In this document: in pieces, positions 55,201-64,000 of the stretch
Layout: the number at the start of each line of letters is the position of its first letter
How positions within the stretch are numbered: position 1 is the stretch's first letter
Assembly: GCA_030248065.1 (NCBI GenBank)
Contig: JASAMV010001103.1
Coordinates: 1-64,000 of the forward strand
Source: Rhynchonema sp. JSB1_4
Lineage: Eukaryota > Nematoda > Chromadorea > Monhysterida > Xyalidae
Direction: 5' to 3'
Length of the DNA stretch: 64,000 bases
Program-made: the position numbers and the translations under genes
The notes under the pieces: generated by a model
Seen by the model: only the letters and a program-made list of their open reading frames with translations
The model's database searches: none
Told to the model about the DNA's origin: nothing

Positions 55201-55341
55201 TTCCGAGGCAATCGTGCCATTTGCCTGCCGTTCTGCTACCCAGATGGAATCGACATTGCGTTCGACGACCTAAAATACTTGCCATGTTTGGACCTTTTGG
55301 AGAACATCTCAAAGTGCTTCAGAGCGTATTTGAATCCGTGA
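52244..55341 (+). CDS. Secreted mucin-like protein with C-terminal DB module
   Basis: The ATG at 52,244 opens a signal peptide (TTVLLLCAVVALKCNA), then a basic stretch and a Thr/Pro run to 52,443. Two small exons, 52,525-52,569 and 52,663-52,729, extend the Thr-rich linker; the first two junctions are phase 2. Then come 53,175-53,409 (CILHVPCLNKP...CCNRKAAPGCKPLCQIYETP), 53,737-53,835 (FECTAYEFTSVMECAAGPHD, RPCCK) and 55,189-55,341 (CLPFCYPDGIDIAFDDLKYL, PCLDLLENISKCFRAYLNP, stop TGA). The cysteine order, with ACC, LC, CAA.G.D...CC, CLPFC and CF, fits the nematode DB module (PF01682), a secreted or cuticle-associated domain of unknown function. The splice into 53,175 is uncertain in phase, so a small exon may be missed. 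A hAT-like element sits in the last intron. Confidence 0.78.
54374..55087. mobile_element. hAT-like element in DB-module intron, perfect 8-bp TSD
   Basis: A 714-bp element with ends CAGGGTTGGGCAAAAAAAAA and TTTTTTTCCAACCCTG, flanked by GGCCTGGT on both sides (54,366-54,373 and 55,088-55,095). Long A/T blocks lie next to each end. The interior matches 48,242-48,860. Confidence 0.93.
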
Positions 55342-55384
55342 TACACCCGATCGTCCCTCCTTCTTCTTCATGGGACTCTTTTAT

Positions 55385-55665
55385 GATTTATAGACATCGG
55401 GCCGTATCAACTTTGAAGGCAAGTCCAATGGCATGGACTTGGCTTGGACACGGGCAAATTCGATTTGAGCTGTATTTTATAATAAAAGTTGGCGCACTAT
55501 TTTCGACCACCGTAGACGTTGTTCTCCCGCACCAAATGGACAACTTTTACGCTGGTCGAACTTTTAGTGCGCCAACTCTATATCACTTCAGTACAACCCA
55601 ACCAAAATTTTCCTGTACCCATGTCAAATGGACTTGCCTTCAAAGTTGATACCGCCCGTCATGTT
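55385..55665. repeat. Nested inverted repeat 3' of the DB-module gene
   Basis: GTATCAACTTTGAAGGCAAG at about 55,406 recurs inverted near 55,650, enclosing an inner hairpin whose arms are AAGTTGGCGCACTA (55,490) and TAGTGCGCCAACTC (55,566). It resembles a foldback element but no target duplication is clear. Confidence 0.6.
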
Positions 55666-56044
55666 TATTGCTGTGCAGTCGACCAAATACCTGGGGTATC
55701 CATATAAATTTCCCAGGGGCTTTACCGGGAAACAAAATTTGTGTGCGTAGGTCTGTGACAATTTATTGTGGAAATCATGGGCAACGTTTTCGCATGCCAT
55801 ATAACAATCGTTTTGTGTGAATTTCAAAAAACGTGTGAATCTTTTTGATCTCAATCTGTGAACAGGTTCTGCAGAAACGTATCCGAACATGACGTGTTCA
55901 TGCCATCTTTTGCGAAGAAAATCTTTGTTTTTTTGCTGTTGGAGAAGGTTTTACTATAAGTATAGAGGGAACAACACGGGGGCCATGCATTACACGAGGT
56001 GGGTTCTACATGGAAATCCCGGTAATTAATTACACAACAGTAAA
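55666..56044. other. Intergenic, nothing recognised
   Basis: AT-rich DNA between the inverted repeat and the half MITE; no exon or repeat could be supported. Confidence 0.35.
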
Positions 56045-56170
56045 TTTCTAGTTTCTTTGCCTCATGCATTTTTACAGATGCTGGAAAACTCCCGTTCGAT
56101 GTCGAAGCAGGCAACAAGCTCAACACACAGTCACCGTGGTAATTTCGTGAGGCAACGAAATTAGAAATAC
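56045..56170. mobile_element. Half copy of the ACAGACGCAGGG foldback MITE
   Basis: Outer ends TTCTTTGCCTCATGCATTTT and GTGAGGCAACGAAATTAGAA are both present, but most of the right inner arm is deleted (the sequence jumps at CACACAGTCACCGTGG). Confidence 0.7.
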
Positions 56171-56324
56171 TATACGCTAAGCATGATCTAAGCCACAAGC
56201 CACTAGCAGAATTTATGGTCCGGACCCAAGCTTTCGATCACTGTTACAACTTTCTTGAATATATTGACACGACAGAGACGGCAGACGGCGCGCGGGTACA
56301 CTGTCATTTGATGAGTTTATGCTA

Positions 56325-56505
56325 CAGTACCAGCTGCAATTTTAGGCTGTTTGAGACCTGCGCCTGCAGGCTCCAATAATGCTCAGTGCATCAGAGTCCG
56401 TGGTGCGTCACTGACCTTGGATCTTTTGTGTGGAGCCTGCGCAGGCTCATCACCAGCCTGCAGGCGCAGGCCTCAGGCAGCCTAAAGTTGCAGCTGGCAC
56501 CGTAC
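56325..56505. mobile_element. Foldback element with GCCTGCAGGCG arms
   Basis: CAGTACCAGCTGCAATTTTA and the complement of AAAGTTGCAGCTGGCACCGT form the outer ends; inner arms carry GACCTGCGCCTGCAGGCTCC and its near-complement. Single copy in this window. Confidence 0.65.
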
Positions 56506-56617
56506 TTTGTTTGCACTTCCAATGCTTTGATGCTGTATTCTGTTTTCATTTATTTGTACATATAACCTTGACTGCAGCGCATAAAATGAAGAATCAGTGC
56601 GGTTCTTGTCTGTCAAT

Positions 56618-57424
56618 CAGGGTTGAATTAAAAAAGTAAAACTGCTTGTGGTTAACTCCCGTTAACCGAAAACTAAATGAATAATTCACATGCCAATGTG
56701 AACGATCACATCAGTGACATATATTAGCATCAGATGAATAGTAAAAAGTGAAAAAAAGGTTTTTAAAAAAGTAACCCACTTTTCGTTTTTTTTAAATTAG
56801 GAAAGCGAGTCAACTTTTTTATGTCACAAGCTTTTATTATTTTCGCCTTTTTTGGTGAAGAATGTACCTTTTGTGCATGTTTATGCTTGTTTTTATCAAG
56901 AAATCGCCTGCGGCACTTGTATTTTTGTTCGGCACTGTATCTTAATTGAACCTAAACAGCTGTCATGATGTGGAAATTCAATTCTTCCAGCAAGTCAAAT
57001 TTACTTTATGATATCGGGCCAAACGAGGGGCGTCACTAGGTTACGTAGCAGTTCTCAAGTAACTTTGCTGAAAAATTGTGCCAGTGATTTACTTTTTTCC
57101 TGTGACACACCTTTACTTTTCGTATCACAACTCCATGTACATGTGGTGAGGGAGGCCATCCCCACATACGAATTGTTGCGTTATCGGGCTCATCGCAATA
57201 ATATCACCTCGCTGCTGCTCGTTTGCAAACTTACAAATCAGTTCCCATATTCTCCAAAAATTTTATCGAATATATTTATCAAGTGGATATGAGCAGTTTT
57301 TCACATTGCTGACAACCGAAATTTTTGTGGACCGGGATAAAAAAGTTAATCTTGAAAAACTCTGAAACTTTAAAAAAAAGTTTAAAAAATGGTTCGATAG
57401 CAACTTTTTTTAAATCCAACACTG
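56618..57424. mobile_element. hAT-like non-autonomous element, perfect 8-bp TSD
   Basis: An 807-bp element between two copies of CTGTCAAT (56,610-56,617 and 57,425-57,432). Ends CAGGGTTGAATTAAAAAAG and TTTTTAAATCCAACACTG. The interior is unrelated to the 48,242 and 54,374 elements, so only the ends are shared. No transposase. Confidence 0.92.
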
Positions 57425-57451
57425 CTGTCAATATCCGGAAAGGCTCTCAAG

Positions 57452-57543
57452 CAGGGTTGGATTAAAAAAATTTTTATTGTCGAACTTTTTTGAAAAAAAA
57501 TTTTTTTTACAAAAAATTGTTTACTTTTTTTAATCCAACCCAG
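57452..57543. mobile_element. Minimal hAT-like MITE (92 bp)
   Basis: Ends CAGGGTTGGATTAAAAAAA and TTTTTTTAATCCAACCCAG, flanked by CTCTCAAG and CTCTCGAG (one mismatch in eight). It is almost only two inverted ends. Confidence 0.8.
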
Positions 57544-57551
57544 CTCTCGAG

Positions 57552-58084
57552 GCAATTAGATCAGATCCCAACCGTGGCTTCGGTCCGCTTATTCATGTGT
57601 TGACTGGTGGAAGTGTGGTTATATTTTTTCAGACGGCTTTGCTGGCAGGGTCGGGTGGGGCTTTTCTCCGGAGTGCAAAATGGGTTTTGCGCTTATCTTG
57701 CGTTAAAACGGAAGTTTTTCAGATAAAAATAGGTTGAATTCATAGTAACATTGTTTGCATGGCTAGGTTGCCTTTCAAATTCAGGGGCGAGCATATTTTT
57801 GCATGTGTGTCAAGCTGTGCGTTTTTCAACACACGTTACGTTGCTGTCGGTGTCGCAATACAATGCAAGAAGATATTGAGTATGAGAAATGTAGAGCAGA
57901 GCAGGTTCCCGTTTCGCGCTTGTTCAGTAACCGTGTGTTATAATGCATCCATGTATGACAGTTTTGGCTCGTGTGTGTACCCAAGAAGCAAATCTGAAAT
58001 TGCGAATCGAATCAGAGCGAATGCAAGGTAAAAAAACAGCATTTCTCAATTATAAGAGCACTTTCTGTCAGCAACGTGAGTGTC
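57552..58084. other. Intergenic, nothing recognised
   Basis: No element or exon border could be supported until the conserved tRNA upstream block at about 58,030. An open frame at 57,759-58,031 has no recognisable feature. Confidence 0.35.
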
Positions 58085-58170
58085 CCTTCGATAGCTCAGT
58101 TGGTAGAGCGGTGGACTGTAGTGGTGACGCAGTTATCCATAGGTCGCTGGTTCGAATCCGGCTCGAAGGA
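58085..58170 (+). tRNA. tRNA-Tyr (GTA) with 13-nt intron, third copy
   Basis: Same 86-nt sequence as the palindrome copies, including intron TGGTGACGCAGTT. It ends before TTGCTTTTTTATTTTTG (Pol III terminator). About 50 bp of upstream sequence (AAAAACAGCATTTCTCAATT, ATAAGAGCAC and GCAACGTGAGTGTC) is nearly identical to the arm copies, although the DNA beyond is unrelated. Confidence 0.95.
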
Positions 58171-59472
58171 GTTGCTTTTTTATTTTTGTTTGCATTCCAA
58201 CACAGCAAAATTCTTCTTCAAGTACTGAAACTTGACCGCATGATGTACCCAACAACGTGTAACCAGTGGTGTCGTTGGGGGGGGGGAAGGGGGGGTTACC
58301 CCCCCCCCTACTCACTCGTAAAAAATCTGTAGGTTTCTTACAGTTGTGAACTGTAAGTGCGAAAACATACAGAAAACTGAGGCAACTTACAGAAAAAACT
58401 ACAGTCACGAACTGTAAGAAAAGAAAAGTACAGTTGGGAGTTGTACATTCAGACCTAAAGTTACAGTTAATCTGTAAGATTAACCAAAAATTGCGCATTG
58501 TGCGAGAATCAGCGCGGGAATTTGAAAGTGTTGAGCTGTTTCCCTTGTTTCGTTGGCAATCATTTTTGTTTTTATGTGTTTTGCATGAAGTGCCTGTTTT
58601 GTTCTTTGTTCTGTTTTCAGACACGTTTTATCGCCAACACTCTGGTGTTTAATGTTGCACTGAAGAGTTCTCGACAGCCGTCCGACTGCAGGCACTGCAA
58701 ATAATGCAGAAGGTGCCTATGAGTCTGACGGGATAACTGCCGTCAACAGATTCCTCCTCCTTGGTGCCGATGTCGCAACAAGAAGCTGACTTTGTGAGGC
58801 CGTTCCGCTGCTGCCATCGACTTCGCTGGCTTGCCAGAAGGTGATTTTATGCCGCGACTACAATTTTTGAATTTATTGATTTGCGCTGAGATTAGGATCG
58901 AGCCGGGTAACTTCGGCCCGGCCCGACTGGCCAAAACTGCGGTACGGTCCGGCCCTGCCCGAGCCTGTGGTCAGCCCGGCCCGGCCCGATTTTGTGGTCA
59001 AAGTCAAAGGAAAAAATTGCCCAAAAAGCCAAAATTGCCAAAACAATTTGACAAAAAATGCGCATAACTCTGCGCGAAGCGGATTTGTTTGGAGATTTTA
59101 GTCAAGAATGGTGCGTTTGGCTTCAAATTTGAGCAATTTGGGGCGCATTTGCCGGCCCGATCTTAATATCTGGCTGTTGTGCACTTCTTTCCAACTTCTG
59201 TAGCAATGTTTACGCTTAGGGCTGACCGGATATTTGAGCAGAGACAGTTGAGTAACCAAACCACTTATTTGGGCAAAGAATAAAGAGCAGCACACCTTGC
59301 TTTTGTTCTAACGGGTTAGGTGGAGGCTTAATAGAGTTTAAGCATTGGCTCATATTCAGGCTAGTTTTGAGTCCGGCTTAATGTTTGGGCTTAAGCCTAA
59401 TTGCTCATGCTCAATTGTCTGTCCTCGGACGAAGGGAAAGTGAGCTTTCGTTATCATGTGTGAAGTGCACAA

Positions 59473-59691
59473 TGGGCGGAATTTACGAAGCGGTGGAAAC
59501 AAGGGTTGGGTGTGAAAGTCGATATGAAGCCCGGTCGGTGTAACTTCGGTGTAAACATGAAAAATTGCTTGTTGTCAACGTGGAATGTTTCAAATTTACA
59601 CCGAACTTTCTTGCACTAAGCTTTCAACCGAGCTTTATACATCGACCTTACACCCAACTCTTGTTTACACCGTTTCGAAAATTTCACCCAA
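59473..59691. mobile_element. TTTACACCGAGCT foldback element, copy 3
   Basis: TGGGCGGAATTTACGAAGCG begins and GTTTCGAAAATTTCACCCA ends the hairpin; arms and centre match the family but are the most diverged of the three. It lies inside the TA-flanked element. Confidence 0.75.
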
Positions 59692-60324
59692 TAGCCTCTA
59701 CAATACCAAAGGACATAAAATATCTCCTGATAATTGCACGAAACATATATTTTCGTTTCAGACAGTGTGACCGCCGGTGGCAACCCCTACCAAACGCGTT
59801 TCTGACAGTTTCCAACGCGTGACCTTGCAAGCCACACTGTGAGTGCTGTTTTCGGGCCTCAATTTTCTGGATGTCACAAGAACAATCGACCAGCAACGGA
59901 CGGAACATGCCAGCAAAGTGTATACACCATACCGGCCATGTAAAATGTACATATGTACATATTTTGTTCAAAATTCTTGTAATTTTGATGTTGTCTGGCA
60001 TTTCTTTTTGCTGCGTTTTGTGTTGCGTGTGGCTGTGATTTCGTTTTTAAAGCTCTAGGACTTGTGTTCGATGTTGTCTACGCAACTCCCTGGGTTTTAT
60101 GCAACCGCAGCTAGATGTGTCGTCAGTGTGTACCGACAATCACTATCCAGTGTCGTGTATCATAAGGCTGCTTTATGTAGGTGTCAAGGTCGTCGCGCCA
60201 CTTTTTTGCCTAGGAGACGCACAGCTATGTAGCTGCGTTTGCACAAACATAGCTGCGCAGACAACAATGGTATTATCCAGATATGTATAGCTGTTCCCGC
60301 TTGTCCTGTGTGTCTTGTTATACA

Positions 60325-60486
60325 GTCAACTCTTTATAGTGAATCGATCGGGACCAGTATTGTTCACTAGAATGTTCACTATACCGAGCAATACTTAGGA
60401 GGTAAGCGGTAGATTGGTGACCTAACATTCGTTCACTATGTAAGAATTCACTATAGGATGTTCACTATAGAGAGAGTCGACTATAT
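60325..60486. mobile_element. TATAGTGAA MITE
   Basis: Ends CAGTCAACTCTTTATAGTGA and the complement of TTCACTATAGAGAGAGTCGA, with TA at both borders. Related fragments CCGTTCACTATAGAGAGAA (20,500) and TCTCTATAGTGAACGACC (32,900) lie in the palindrome arms. Confidence 0.7.
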
Positions 60487-61152
60487 TTAATGTTTGTATT
60501 GCGCGACGGTGACTCTTGATTGAGTAAAAATTGATTGTAACCCAAGTGATATGGAGCGGAAAGAATGAAAGACACCCTGTACTAAAAGGTACAGTGAGCA
60601 ACTGTAAGAAAAAGTACAGTGCGCTGCTGTACAGCGCTCAGCACAAACATACAGATTATTACTGTAAATACATACAGTTTTTTTGATGGATCCAAAAATA
60701 CAGATCGGACTGTAAGAAATCATACAGAAAACTGTAAGAATCTACAGATTTTTTGCGAGTGAGTAGTATCCGGTATCTTGATTTTTTCACCCAGGGGTAT
60801 CCGGTATCCTGACTTTTTGTCCAAGGGTATCCTACCCTAAAAATTTTCCGAAAACCGTAAAAATCGCCCATTTGTACCTCCAAAATGCTCAAAATCGCTT
60901 GCTGGCGCAAGCATAACCCCAAAATTACCATTTTTTTGCGCTTTCAACACCGATTTTGCTCGATTTTCCTCTTAAAAAATTGACTTTTTTTGAACAACCC
61001 CCCCTGGGTATCCGAGATTTTTTATTTTAGGGAGTAACCCCCCCCTGGTATCCGAAATTCTTTATTTTGGGTATCCGGTATCCGAAAATTTTGGATTTTG
61101 GGTATCCGGTATCCTGACTTTTTTATTTCCCAACGACACCACTGCGTGTAAC

Positions 61153-63116
61153 CGTCAACATTTTACAATACCATATTTTTTATTTCGATTTTTCACAAAC
61201 TTTTCCAACAAAATATATAGCACGAGCAAACACAATAAAAGATCAGCGGACACGTAATATTAAAGACCATGATTAGACACTTTCAGTCCTGAAATATATT
61301 ACAACAAACTGCATCGTCATAGGGCTTTATATACGGGTCAAAATAATTGTAATCTTTCGTAAAACGAACTCAAAATAGCCAGTGTTTTGGATCAATAAGT
61401 AAAGAAACATGGGAAATATAGCCATCCATTAAATAATTTTTGCAACGATACTGGACAAATTACCTCGTTTTTGCTTTTTAAAAGGCAAAAAATCAACAAA
61501 AATAAGGATCATTAGAGAAAATTGTGCAACTCAGAAAAGGCAACCATATATGTACATTTGAAAGTGGACGATCATTCTTACTGGGAATGAATCTTTGAGC
61601 CATACTGCTTCACAAAAACAGTGAAAAAAACACTATTTTACAGAATAGGTAGCAGACAGTGAATGCAATGTACTGACAGAAATCCTAGTACAGTAACTGT
61701 ACCTAATTGACATAAAATGAAAAATGCAACGGGAAAATTGCAGAATAAAACGCAAAATATTATTTTCTTGTGAAATCTCGATAATATAAAGCCGACACAG
61801 TCAGCAATGTACACAAAAATAATAACTTGGCCTACCGGAGTACAATGATTAGGTAGATTTGGATCTTCTGAAGATATTTGAGTGTTAGATAAATCCGCAA
61901 TACAAAAAACGTGAACGCTCTAAAAAATAAAATGAGAACCTAGATCCTACTCGATCCATAATTATACATTCAGCAATCATAAAAAATTGTACCACAAAAA
62001 TCAGAAAATTACCACATGCTGTACAAAACCGTATTGTTTGTTTGAATTCGCTTACAGTAGATTGAATCTAAAAACCGGCTTACATCACAGTGTCAACACA
62101 AATGGTCGAATCCCTTCGTCAACTCAGCTTGTAGAGCATCAACTCACGCCGAATGCCATGTATTATTTCTCGCGCTCACTGATAGCTGCTGTGAGCTGAC
62201 GAAGTGATTTGACCACTTGAGTTGATTACTGTCATGTAAGCCACACACGTAGAAAAAATACAAGACAATGAAATCTAGCCACACACACAACTATATAAGT
62301 GGGTCACATGTATCACCGGGTCACCCAAAATGAACCAACACCAAACAAACACGAGTATTGTGCAAAACAACAGTACAGGGTTAACGAAAATGCCACGGTT
62401 TTTGAAAAGCATGCCGCAAAGAATGCATTCTGAACACCCTGTGCTTAACCATCACCCACAACGAGTAAGTAAGTGCTAGTTATACATATAAACACTACTT
62501 AGTACAGTGACTAACAAATTTACAGATGATATATTTTCTATGTAAACTACGCAACAGTTGCATATGAAGTTGTATTCAGCCCACACAATAAAGAGGAGTA
62601 ATATCACAAGGCGGATAAAGAAGAAAAAGGTGCCCACTAAAGAGACGAAACGAAACAATTCAATTCTAATGCGAAAGAACAAGGTGTAGGTATAATAAGA
62701 GATGACACATGCAAAATTTAAAAAACAGATTTTTGTGCAAAATAAAAGCAAAAAACACAAGGAGCGAAACAAAGTGAAAAAAAACAGACACACACAGCGC
62801 ACAAACAATCAACACAGTAAACATTTCTTCAATCATTTTTTCTGCGCTTGTTTGTCTTTCAAATTATTGATCAAACGGGATTACGCAGACTCGCAGAATT
62901 ATTTACAAAAAATAGTTTGAAGGTTAAGAATCTGCATGGCCGCTTCAAACAGTCTGAGAGGGCACGTGACACAGCCTGCTGTCTTGAGATAGCCAAATCG
63001 CCCGCAAATGCCGTGTCTACTGGCCAACACATCGTAAGAACGCGTCACCATAAACAGGGTAGACCGTGCAAACTACAAGTACATCAAAGGCCTGTCAAAA
63101 GCGCAACAACAAACAT
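61153..63116. other. AT-rich intergenic interval with one MITE
   Basis: Apart from the core-family MITE at 62,077-62,242, nothing is recognised. A hydrophobic open frame on the minus strand (62,476-62,808) lies in very AT-rich DNA and is not supported. The part nearest 63,116 is probably 3' untranslated sequence of the next gene. Confidence 0.5.
62077..62242. mobile_element. Core-family foldback MITE
   Basis: GGCTTACATCACAGTGTCAA begins and TTGATTACTGTCATGTAAGCC ends the element. The core reads ATGTATTATTTCTCGCGCTC, matching the consensus exactly. Confidence 0.8.
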
Positions 63117-63790
63117 TTAGTCCAATATAGCTTCATCCTTATTATTGCCATTATTGTCCGACGGCATGGACGCGTATCCTGATGTTTCACGGCGAGTCGG
63201 TACCTTGGCTGAACTGACGCTCGAATCTTTGCTTTCGAGGGCTGAAACAAAAGAAGGCGATATACACAGCCTGGTCGGCGGACAGGATTTACGCCGGTTG
63301 AATTCTGTGACGTCAGCAAAGCTGGAAATATGTATCCCAAACGTACAATGTCATAGGAGAGGGTCTCCTCTTAAGGTTAAGGTGCACTAGTTGACTCTCC
63401 AAAAAAGTAGGGAGCAGCACTAATTTCCGCGCCGGACCAGGAACTACGCTGGACCTACCGGACCGTTTTTCGCTCCGAAAATGTTTCGACATACGCATAA
63501 CGTGAGTAACGCGCGCATAACCATGAATATGAATGTTGATCGAAGAAAAAAAGGGGAACAAGAAAAATCATTGCATTGACAACAGCGACGAAACCCGTCC
63601 GTTCTTGGTTTTGTAGACTCAGCAATTTCCACGATTCCCTTGAAAAATCAGGCACCGACAGGATCAATTCCCACCCACCGATGCCTTCATCGCTGCCAGC
63701 AGGTGCCTGATTTGGTCCCGGTCGATTGACTGACTCGATATCGGCCGACTCAGCGCGCTTATCGAGCAGTGAGTGCGTCTTCGGACGTTT
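63117..63790 (-). CDS. 3' end of an unidentified minus-strand gene
   Basis: Two exons are proposed: 63,595-63,790 (phase 0 in, starts KRPKTHSLLDKRAE after ATTCCAG) and 63,117-63,241 (ends NNKDEAILD before TAA). They join through a phase-1 intron (G/CC giving Ala) with GT and TTTCAG borders. The predicted C-terminal 106 residues are polar, with a WELILSVPDFSRESW patch and a Ser-rich tail. The family is not recognised. An alternative frame of the first exon (SIDRDQIRHLLAAMKASVGG) is also plausible as a C-terminus. The upstream part runs out of the window. Confidence 0.4.
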
Positions 63791-64000
63791 CTGGAATTTT
63801 GAAAGTCTTCTGGTTGGTTTTTCTGTTATTTTGGCCGTAAATACGAAAGTTGCTCAGTAAACACAACACTTTTTGGGAGTTTCGCTCGCTCGTCCATGGT
63901 TAAAACGTCACCGCAAATGTTTCGCTGACACGGCATAGACGAGCGAGTCTAATGAGGCGACGATATTGCATTCATCGAAGACTGACGAAACATACATGAA

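Larger units (their letters stand above)
58311..60763. mobile_element. TA-flanked element nested in the hAT-like element
   Basis: Ends CTCACTCGTAAAAAATCTG and its complement are flanked by TA. The uninterrupted site CCCCTAGTATCC survives in the left-arm copy of the host element (near 20,884). Both subterminal regions (58,325-58,480 and 60,585-60,750) carry many copies of ACTGTAAG/CTTACAGT. The TA duplication fits Tc1/mariner-like or other TA-target families. The interior includes a GC-rich GGCCCGGCCCGA tract near 58,910-58,990 and two smaller insertions. No transposase frame. Confidence 0.82.
58264..61144. mobile_element. 2.9-kb hAT-like element with nested insertions
   Basis: Sixteen-base inverted ends CAGTGGTGTCGTTGGG and CCCAACGACACCACTG, flanked by CGTGTAAC on both sides (58,256-58,263 and 61,145-61,152). 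The host element itself is only about 0.4 kb and matches 20,840-21,224 and 32,419-32,800. The rest is a TA-target element inserted just inside the left end. No transposase frame. Confidence 0.92.

Noticed and set aside
62476..62808. A 110-codon hydrophobic frame on the minus strand
   Set aside because: Very AT-rich sequence with Phe/Leu/Ile bias, no signals, and located where 3' untranslated DNA is expected.

Overview
The window is eukaryotic nuclear DNA, most likely from a nematode with a repeat-rich genome. Genes are split into short exons by GT-AG introns. A tRNA-Tyr gene with a 13-nt intron occurs three times. One gene encodes a cysteine pattern typical of the nematode DB module, and short interstitial runs of GCCTAA (complement of the nematode telomere repeat TTAGGC) are present. 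The species cannot be fixed from the sequence alone.

Layout: 1-6,040 is satellite DNA, with two tandem families (139-bp and 99-bp units) alternating in a 2.4-kb higher-order block, then a small foldback microsatellite. From about 6,041 to 46,241 lies one giant inverted repeat: a left arm (6,041-26,200, 20.2 kb) and a right arm (27,240-46,241, 19.0 kb) around a 1.0-kb GC-rich spacer. Each arm carries a class I ER alpha-1,2-mannosidase gene (GH47, MAN1B1-like) starting near the axis and reading outward, an intron-containing tRNA-Tyr gene, and a small cysteine-rich one-pass membrane protein gene reading inward. The arms differ by several clean transposon insertions with visible empty sites on the other arm.

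The outer edge of the right arm falls inside the last intron of a SKP1-like gene (45,845-47,878, minus strand). The left arm holds only an orphan copy of that gene's apparent last exon beside the satellites, so the right arm looks like the original locus and the left arm the derived copy. The right mannosidase can be followed in phase through 12 exons from a membrane anchor to a stop codon. The left copy keeps exons 3-12 intact but its first two coding exons are damaged.

From 48 to 64 kb come a partly resolved gene (49.9-51.5 kb), a secreted mucin-like/DB-module gene (52.2-55.3 kb), a third tRNA-Tyr, and the 3' end of an unidentified minus-strand gene (63.1-63.8 kb). These are embedded in many non-autonomous DNA transposons: hAT-like elements with 8-bp target duplications, a TA-target element nested inside one of them, a Harbinger-like element, and several foldback MITE families. 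No transposase, CRISPR array, rRNA or bacterial-type system was seen. The folding and sequencing of mannosidase, SKP1 and tRNA are ordinary eukaryotic housekeeping; the unusual parts are the palindrome and the repeat families.
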